This document shows, piece after piece, positions 41,248 to 46,076 of a stretch of DNA of 46,076 nucleotides. Below the pieces are notes generated by a model that was not told the origin of the DNA, searched no databases, and was given only the letters and a program-made list of their open reading frames with translations. The stretch comes from CAZWUW01 sp964636895. GTDB taxonomy: Bacteria > Bacillota > Thermincolia > Thermincolales > CAZWUW01. The translations under genes were made by a program, and so were the position numbers. Within the stretch, counting starts at the first letter, position 1. Every line of letters begins with the position of its first letter. Location of the stretch: the NCBI GenBank assembly GCA_964636895.1, contig CAZWUW010000011.1, positions 1-46,076 on the forward strand, read 5' to 3'.

Positions 41248-41541
41248 TTAACCAGCCTCCTCTGTGACCAAGATTTTATCCGCGCCGGAATAATTAAGGA
41301 CTTCCTGCAAGGCCGCGCTGGGGTTAACAATCACAAAACTTTTCCCGTCTCTCACCGCCGTTTTATAAAGCGCCAGCAGCAACTGCAGACCGGCTGCGTC
41401 CATCACCGTCACATCCTTGCCGGAGCACTTAATTTGCTTTTCCGCTGTAAGCAGCCACTGCAGCATCAGCCCTTTTGCTTCTTCCACCCGGTCTACCGTT
41501 AAATGCACCGGTAAAGCTAACTCCGTTGCCATGCCTTCCAT
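41248..41541 (-). CDS. STAS-domain protein lacking the usual phospho-serine
   Basis: A 97-residue single STAS domain (anti-sigma-antagonist fold). The segment DVTVMDAAGLQLLLAL replaces the common D-S-S-G motif by DAAG, so the serine phosphorylated in SpoIIAA-type proteins is missing; it may be a constitutive or purely structural partner. I take ATG 41541 with GGGGGGAG upstream. It lies between a second STAS gene and the cheY-like gene, within an unbroken che operon. Confidence 0.88.
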   Translation of the reverse strand: MEGMATELALPVHLTVDRVEEAKGLMLQWLLTAEKQIKCSGKDVTVMDAAGLQLLLALYKTAVRDGKSFVIVNPSAALQEVLNYSGADKILVTEEAG

Positions 41542-41556
41542 CGCCAACTCCCCCCC

Positions 41557-41859
41557 CTAATTTTTATAATTGATGTGCAAAAATTTTGCCAGATTAATTA
41601 GCTGAAACATCTCTGCCACACCCTTATTAATTACATTTATAACTTTAAAGCTGCCACCGGCGGCTTTAAATTTCTCATTAAACAGCAGTAATTTACCTAA
41701 GCCCGAACTATCCACCGTCTCCGTAAGGGAAAAATCCAATTCCACCTGTCGGACCCCCTGGTGCAACATCTCCACCAATTCCTTCTTTAGCTTGCGGGAA
41801 TTCTCTATATTCAGATTCCGTTCAATCTTTACAATGCTCTTGGCACACTTAACATCCAC
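41557..41859 (-). CDS. STAS-domain protein with conserved DSSG motif
   Basis: A 100-residue single STAS domain. VELDFSLTETVDSSGLGKLLLF carries the intact DSSG phosphorylation motif, and FKVINVINKGVAEMFQLINLAKF is the typical second half. The GTG at 41859 has GGAGGT 7 bases upstream; a longer frame to 41868 overlaps that site. No serine kinase or phosphatase of the RsbW/RsbU kind is seen nearby, so its regulator is unknown. It is the second gene of the che operon. Confidence 0.88.
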   Translation of the reverse strand: MDVKCAKSIVKIERNLNIENSRKLKKELVEMLHQGVRQVELDFSLTETVDSSGLGKLLLFNEKFKAAGGSFKVINVINKGVAEMFQLINLAKFLHINYKN

Positions 41860-41896
41860 ATTTATCACCTCCGTTATATTACTGCTGTTTGCATAG

Positions 41897-43705
41897 TTAA
41901 AACAACGTTATCTCCCCGCCGTCACTGCCAATATCCTGCACCGCACTGCCGGTGACAGCGGTCATCGCTTTTCTTTCCACAAAACAGGTGAATTGCTCCA
42001 TAAGGACCTTTAAATCTTCCGCTTTTTCTTCCCAGTGGGTAATCCCTTGCTGCCGGAATAACTGAGCTTGCATTCGCTGTAGTTGGTCATGGTTTTGCTC
42101 CAGTTTAGTTTTAATCCCTTCAATCAGGCTGCTGATGGCATCAGTATCAGCAAGGTGCCGCCAAGGCTCTTTTAATTGCCCAAAAACCTCCTGCATTTCC
42201 CGGCCGGACGCCAGCACCGCTCCGCGGGCCAGCCGGCTTATGGTTTCCAGCTTGGTTTGTGACCCCGCCAAAGTACCTGCCGACAATGCCAATTTATGCT
42301 GGGTATGGGATAAAGCTATATTAAACTCGTTTATGTTTTTAAGGAAAAACCTTTGCAATTTTATAAAAACTTGCTGGTTGTCTTTAATAGTATCTATTAC
42401 CTGATCCACAGCACTGATAATACTGTCCAGAGCAAAATCATTTTTTGTATCAATGTGCGCCAGTTCTATTTTTATTAATACCTTCATTTTTTTTAAGCTT
42501 CTGGCCTCTTTGTTAATAACATCAAAATCGTTTTCCACCATTTCCATAAGTTCTATAAATGTTTGTCTGCCCTCAGACAACAAACTGCTTTTATTGTCTA
42601 TATGATGCTTAATATCAAGCAGTTCGGCGACTTGTCCCTGTACAGTGGCAAAAATTTCTCCCAGTACATAACCGGCAGCCGGGTCATTTTGTTCCCCGGC
42701 AAAGAGCCTGCCCAGATAATAAGCATCTGTTTCCAGGTCGGAAACCGTATCGTGCATACCGGCCAGCAGCGTACCCAAGCTCAAAATTGATTCATTGAGT
42801 GAGGTTTCAATATTAGCCATCAGGGTCTTGGCCAATTCCAGGACCCGGTTTGCAAAAACCACATAGTCAAGGCTATTCTCAATGACGCTTTGCTCCGGGG
42901 AATTTTGCCTTTCAAGCACTATTCCCAGGCATTTAATCAGGTTCTCAACGTTTTGCCTAATAATATCCTGATTTTGAATCAATACCATAATCCTGGCCAC
43001 ATCGGCAAAAGCCGTTTTAGTATTATCCAGGTTATTTTCAAGGTTATGGCAAACAAGCTTTAACGTATCCGTAATCCTCTTTAACTCGGCCTGAAACCGG
43101 TTCTGGTATTTGCTTTTCAGATCTTCCTCATAATCAATGAAGTCCACCAGTTTCTTTTGAAAATCTTCATTCCAGGTGTTCAGGCGGTTGATAGTATCCT
43201 TCATAGTACGGAATTGATTGCCCAGGCCCATAGAAAGGTGATTAATCCGATCGGAAAGAATTTGAAAACCGGCCCCTTCTTCACCGATACGGATAGAAAA
43301 AATCATTGAATTCAATGCTATGTCGCGCAGCACCGATAAAGTCTCTTCCACTTCCCGGGCCACTCTGATCAATTCATAAAAACTCTGCCGGTCATCCCCC
43401 GACTTGTCCAGAAAAGTCCGCAGTAAAACAGTAACCAGCTCCTGATCAAGAAAAGTGTCGGTAACTTTCTGAAACTCACCCAGAATCCTTACCAAGGTAT
43501 CCACAGTTACGGACTGACCGGTATTATCTGCCGCCTGCCGGTTAAAAAGCAGATGCCGCAGGAGGATTTCCACTTCCTCAATACTTAATTTCACATCCTG
43601 CTCAATGCCAGGTAAACAATCATAAATATATGCATATTTTTCTTCGGTAAGTCTTATCAACTGTTCCAAATCACCGATAACCGGTTTGAGTGCGCCGGTG
43701 TTCAA
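41897..43705 (-). CDS. Soluble MCP-like coiled-coil protein, first gene of the che operon
   Basis: A protein of about 600 residues, almost wholly helical, without signal peptide or membrane helix. A segment near residue 140 (IALNSMIFSIRIGEEGAGFQ followed by ILSDRINHL) parallels the MCP signalling tip ALNAAVEAARAGEQGRGF...EVRNLA but is diverged. A later IQNQDIIRQNVENL contains D-x3-Q, recalling the FQD-RQ motif of some chemotaxis proteins and the CheZ phosphatase D-x3-Q. Function is not known. The start is uncertain: TTG 43705 has GGGGGTG 6 bases upstream; a frame to 43747 would begin inside the terminator. It follows the c-di-GMP riboswitch. Confidence 0.75.
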   Translation of the reverse strand: MNTGALKPVIGDLEQLIRLTEEKYAYIYDCLPGIEQDVKLSIEEVEILLRHLLFNRQAADNTGQSVTVDTLVRILGEFQKVTDTFLDQELVTVLLRTFLDKSGDDRQSFYELIRVAREVEETLSVLRDIALNSMIFSIRIGEEGAGFQILSDRINHLSMGLGNQFRTMKDTINRLNTWNEDFQKKLVDFIDYEEDLKSKYQNRFQAELKRITDTLKLVCHNLENNLDNTKTAFADVARIMVLIQNQDIIRQNVENLIKCLGIVLERQNSPEQSVIENSLDYVVFANRVLELAKTLMANIETSLNESILSLGTLLAGMHDTVSDLETDAYYLGRLFAGEQNDPAAGYVLGEIFATVQGQVAELLDIKHHIDNKSSLLSEGRQTFIELMEMVENDFDVINKEARSLKKMKVLIKIELAHIDTKNDFALDSIISAVDQVIDTIKDNQQVFIKLQRFFLKNINEFNIALSHTQHKLALSAGTLAGSQTKLETISRLARGAVLASGREMQEVFGQLKEPWRHLADTDAISSLIEGIKTKLEQNHDQLQRMQAQLFRQQGITHWEEKAEDLKVLMEQFTCFVERKAMTAVTGSAVQDIGSDGGEITLF

Positions 43706-43741
43706 ATGCCCCACCCCCGAATTTCCCCGCTGCCTATCCCA

Positions 43742-43780
43742 AAACAAAAAACCGCGCCCAGGCGTGCTGGCACGGTTTTA
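43742..43780 (-). terminator. Terminator between riboswitch and che operon
   Basis: Minus strand AAAACCGTGCC pairs with GGCGCGGTTTT (one G-U pair, 10-base loop), then TTTTTTG. It lies between the aptamer and the first che gene, so it should be the riboswitch output. Confidence 0.85.
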
Positions 43781-43880
43781 TAATCCGCATCCCGGCAACC
43801 TGGCAATCATAGTGTAAAACACCTTAGACCCATAGTTTTGCGCCCCCGCTTTTCAACGGGTTTGCCCTAAACGAGATTAT
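43780..43880 (-). ncRNA. Cyclic-di-GMP-I (GEMM-I) riboswitch controlling the che operon
   Basis: The minus strand shows GGGCAAACC, a hairpin with a GAAA-type loop, GGGGGCGCAAAAC, TATGGGTCTAAGGTG, a variable stem, and ATTGCCAGGTTGCC. This is the order and wording of the class-I c-di-GMP aptamer, closely matching the copy at 4300-4407. P1 can be closed by ATAATC/GATTAT (43875-43880 with 43780-43785). A terminator follows directly. Whether c-di-GMP turns the operon on or off cannot be settled by eye. Confidence 0.9.
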
Positions 43881-43968
43881 TAAATTATTATAACGAGCTA
43901 TTAAACTATTATAAAAAAGCTCTAGTTATATTTATATTTATACCATAAACTACCTTGTTTTACCAGTA

Positions 43969-43995
43969 ATATCGTTCATAAAATTTCGCCAATTA
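43969..43995 (-). promoter_or_regulatory. Possible sigma-D (FliA)-type promoter of the che operon
   Basis: Minus strand TAAT (43992-43995), 15-base spacer, AACGATAT (43969-43976), against the consensus TAAA-N15-GCCGATAT. I found no good sigma-A promoter in the AT-rich leader. Motif match only. Confidence 0.35.
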
Positions 43996-44004
43996 TCGTT
44001 GTTT

Positions 44005-44021
44005 TACGACATATTTCGACA
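44005..44021 (-). promoter_or_regulatory. Two 0A-box-like motifs one helical turn apart
   Basis: TGTCGAA (44015-44021) and TGTCGTA (44005-44011) on the minus strand start exactly 10 bases apart, the spacing of tandem Spo0A boxes, just upstream of the putative che promoter. Confidence 0.45.
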
Positions 44022-44044
44022 TCCCTGTCGTCAAAATAAGAGCT

Positions 44045-45316
44045 TTACAAATGCTTCAGCGCTTTTCGGCCAATATCTTTCCGGTAGTGCACATCTGCAA
44101 ACCGAATCTTATCTACTGCTTTATACACGTTGGCGATAGCATCCGGAATCGTCTGACCCAAGGCGGTAACTCCCAGTACCCGCCCGCCGGCGGTAACGAT
44201 TTGTCCGTCCGCCTCGGCGGTACCGGCGTGAAATACCACGGCATCCTGTTCCTCTGCTGCAGTAAGGCCGGTGATAACCTTGCCTTTTTCATAATCCCCC
44301 GGATAACCGCCGGAGGCCATGACCACACATACAGCTGCCTCCGGCCGCCACCTGATATCCATGCCGGCCAGCCGCCGGTCAATAATCGCCTCAATAATAT
44401 CCACTAAATCTGTTTCCAGCCTGACCAGCACGGCCTGGGTTTCCGGATCGCCGAAACGGGCATTGTATTCCAGCACCTTGGGCCCGTCCTTGGTAAGCAT
44501 TAGCCCGGCGTATAACACACCCTCATAAGTACGGCCCTCAGCAGCCATCCCCGCCACAGAGGGAATAAGGATAGTTTTTACGACTTCTTCATGCAGGGTA
44601 TCCGTATAAACCGGTGCCGGTGAGTAAGCGCCCATGCCACCGGTATTCAGGCCTTCATCATGATCAAAAACCCGTTTATGGTCCTGGGAAGAGACCATGG
44701 GAATAACGGCTTGGCCATCGGTAAAAGCCAGAATACTGACCTCTTCCCCCTCAAGATACTCTTCAATTATGATTTTATCACCCGCATCCCCGAATACCCG
44801 GTCCTCCATAATCATCCTGACCGCATCAACCGCCGTTTGCTCATCCATAGCCACAATAACACCTTTCCCGGCGGCCAGACCGTCGGCTTTAACCACTATA
44901 GGCGCTCCAAAGGCCCGGATATACTCAATTGCCGGCTCCGCAGAGGTAAACTCAGCATACCTGGCTGTAGGAATGTTATATTTTAACATGATTTCTTTGG
45001 CCAGGGATTTACTGCCCTCTATAGCCGCTGCATTCTTAGCCGCCCCAAAGACGCGCAACCCGGCTGCCCGGAAGCTGTCAACAATACCAAGCGTCAGCGG
45101 CGCTTCAGGCCCTACGACGGTTAAGTCAATACCCTCTTTTTGGGCAAATGCCAGCAAAGCCGGAATATCCTCGGCGCTGATATTAACACATTCGGCATCC
45201 TGGGCAATACCCGCATTGCCGGGTGCACAATAAACCCGACTCACCCGCGGACTCTGTTTCAGCTTCCAGACCATGGCATGTTCACGGCCACCGCCGCCGA
45301 CAACTAAAACTTTCAT
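44045..45316 (-). CDS. purD: Phosphoribosylamine-glycine ligase
   Basis: ATP-grasp enzyme of purine synthesis (PRA + glycine + ATP to GAR), 423 residues. MKVLVVGGGGREHAMVWKL opens the protein, followed by VGPEAPLTLGIVD, IVVKADGLAAGKGV (ATP-grasp), NTGGMGAYSPAP and FNARFGDPETQAVL-type metal loop (EYNARFGDPE). ATG 45316 lies 32 bases after purH on the same strand, so the two form the end of a pur operon. No convincing terminator follows before the che leader. Confidence 0.98.
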   Translation of the reverse strand: MKVLVVGGGGREHAMVWKLKQSPRVSRVYCAPGNAGIAQDAECVNISAEDIPALLAFAQKEGIDLTVVGPEAPLTLGIVDSFRAAGLRVFGAAKNAAAIEGSKSLAKEIMLKYNIPTARYAEFTSAEPAIEYIRAFGAPIVVKADGLAAGKGVIVAMDEQTAVDAVRMIMEDRVFGDAGDKIIIEEYLEGEEVSILAFTDGQAVIPMVSSQDHKRVFDHDEGLNTGGMGAYSPAPVYTDTLHEEVVKTILIPSVAGMAAEGRTYEGVLYAGLMLTKDGPKVLEYNARFGDPETQAVLVRLETDLVDIIEAIIDRRLAGMDIRWRPEAAVCVVMASGGYPGDYEKGKVITGLTAAEEQDAVVFHAGTAEADGQIVTAGGRVLGVTALGQTIPDAIANVYKAVDKIRFADVHYRKDIGRKALKHL

Positions 45317-45348
45317 TTTTATCTGTGCCCTCCGTTTCTCTCTGCTTG

Positions 45349-46076
45349 CTAGTGCTTAAAATGTCTTAAGCCGGTCAGTATCATCACCAGGCCATGCTCA
45401 TCCGCCGCCTGGATAGATTCTTCATCCCTTAAAGAGCCACCGGTCTGGATAATGGCGGTAATACCCGCTTTAGCCGCCTCATCAACAGTATCACGGAAGG
45501 GGAAAAAGGCATCAGACGCCAACACCGCCCCCTTTACTTTGTTGCCAGCCTGATTAATGGCGATGCGGGCCGAATTTACCCGGTTCATCTGACCGGCACC
45601 TACACCCAGAGTGCATTTATCCTTGGTCACCACAATGGCATTGGACTTCACATGCTTTACTACTTTCCAGGCAAAGAGGAGCTCTGCCAGTTCCTCTTTG
45701 GTTGGCTTCTTCTTGGAAACCACTTTCAAATCCTCATTAATTATCTGGCCTTTATCAATTTCCTGCACCAGCAGACCACCGCTGACAGCCTTCATATCCC
45801 AGCCCTCTGACGCTCCCTGCGGCATACCGTCGGTCTTTAGCACCCGGAAGTTTTCTTTGGAGCGGAATACCTCCAGGGCCTCGGCTGTAAAATCAGGGGC
45901 TATCACAACCTCCAGGAAGGTCTTGGTCATTTCTTCCGCCGTGTCCTTATCAACCGGCCGATTAGTGGCCACGATGCCGCCAAAAGCTGAAACCGGGTCA
46001 GCATCAAATGCCTGTTGATAAGCATACACCAATCTCCCCGCACTGGCTACCCCGCAGGGGTTGTTATTCTTCATAA
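45349..46076 (-). CDS. purH: Bifunctional AICAR formyltransferase / IMP cyclohydrolase, C-terminal part
   Basis: Last two steps of IMP synthesis. Only the AICAR transformylase end is visible (about 242 residues to the stop; the family is about 510-520), and the gene continues past the right edge. NPCGVASAG, AFDADPVSAFGGIVATN, GVGAGQMNRVNSARIA, ASDAFFPFRDTVDEA and the C-terminal MILTGLRHFKH are diagnostic. Odd point: the catalytic Lys-His pair before NPCG reads KN here (MKNNNPCG), so the His appears replaced by Asn; this lies 4-7 codons from the window edge. Confidence 0.96.
   Translation of the reverse strand, partial: MKNNNPCGVASAGRLVYAYQQAFDADPVSAFGGIVATNRPVDKDTAEEMTKTFLEVVIAPDFTAEALEVFRSKENFRVLKTDGMPQGASEGWDMKAVSGGLLVQEIDKGQIINEDLKVVSKKKPTKEELAELLFAWKVVKHVKSNAIVVTKDKCTLGVGAGQMNRVNSARIAINQAGNKVKGAVLASDAFFPFRDTVDEAAKAGITAIIQTGGSLRDEESIQAADEHGLVMILTGLRHFKH

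Noticed and set aside
44005..44030. ACGACA/TGTCGT dyad as a purD terminator
   Set aside because: There is no U-tract on the minus strand after the stem, and the spacing suits tandem protein-binding sites better.

Overview
The window reads as chromosome of an anaerobic, low-to-mid GC Gram-positive bacterium. It most resembles the Peptococcaceae (Desulfotomaculum/Pelotomaculum-like Clostridia); I cannot name a species. The clues are GatCAB, PcrA next to LigA, the lipid II flippase Amj, an S-layer-homology protein, short HisG with HisZ, a YerC/TrpR-like regulator, two type-I cyclic-di-GMP riboswitches, sigma-A promoters, a tungsten-type aldehyde oxidoreductase, and a homocitrate/Re-citrate-synthase-like gene beside isocitrate dehydrogenase. 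Nearly all genes are on the minus strand. The exceptions are a DUF2294 gene, the ferredoxin/AOR pair and a cadD-like gene.

Left part (1-11 kb): a sugar-nucleotide/polysaccharide module (bifunctional ManC/ManB-like protein cut by the window edge, GT4 glycosyltransferase, small starch-binding-type CBM). Next is a lipoprotein behind a c-di-GMP riboswitch with its own terminator, then a divergent DUF2294 gene. These are followed by icd, the homocitrate/Re-citrate synthase homologue, a chymotrypsin-fold protease whose ribosome site is buried in a hairpin, and a secreted YcdB-type protein with three SLH domains.

Middle (11-25.6 kb): a four-cluster ferredoxin overlapping an AOR-family gene (AorAB-like); gatCAB; a metal module (AT-rich DmeF-like CDF transporter, CsoR-type repressor with its operator, divergent CadD-like transporter); azlCD; and pcrA-amj-ligA.

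Right part (25.6-46 kb): a complete hisZGDCBHAF(IE) operon with a clear sigma-A promoter, preceded by a yerC-like gene. Then comes a ten-gene chemotaxis operon in the order soluble MCP-like protein, STAS, STAS, CheY, CheA, MCP, CheW, CheD, CheR, CheB, with an MCP remnant after cheB. This operon has a c-di-GMP riboswitch and intrinsic terminator in its leader, with tandem Spo0A-box-like motifs and a sigma-D-like promoter upstream. purD and the C-terminal half of purH end the window.

The most striking theme is second-messenger control. Two c-di-GMP riboswitches, 39 kb apart, sit over a lipoprotein (possibly also the CBM gene) and over a whole chemosensory operon. The first gene of that operon is an unrecognised MCP-like soluble protein. 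A second theme is unusual translation-start hairpins and many short tandem duplications at gene ends and promoters.
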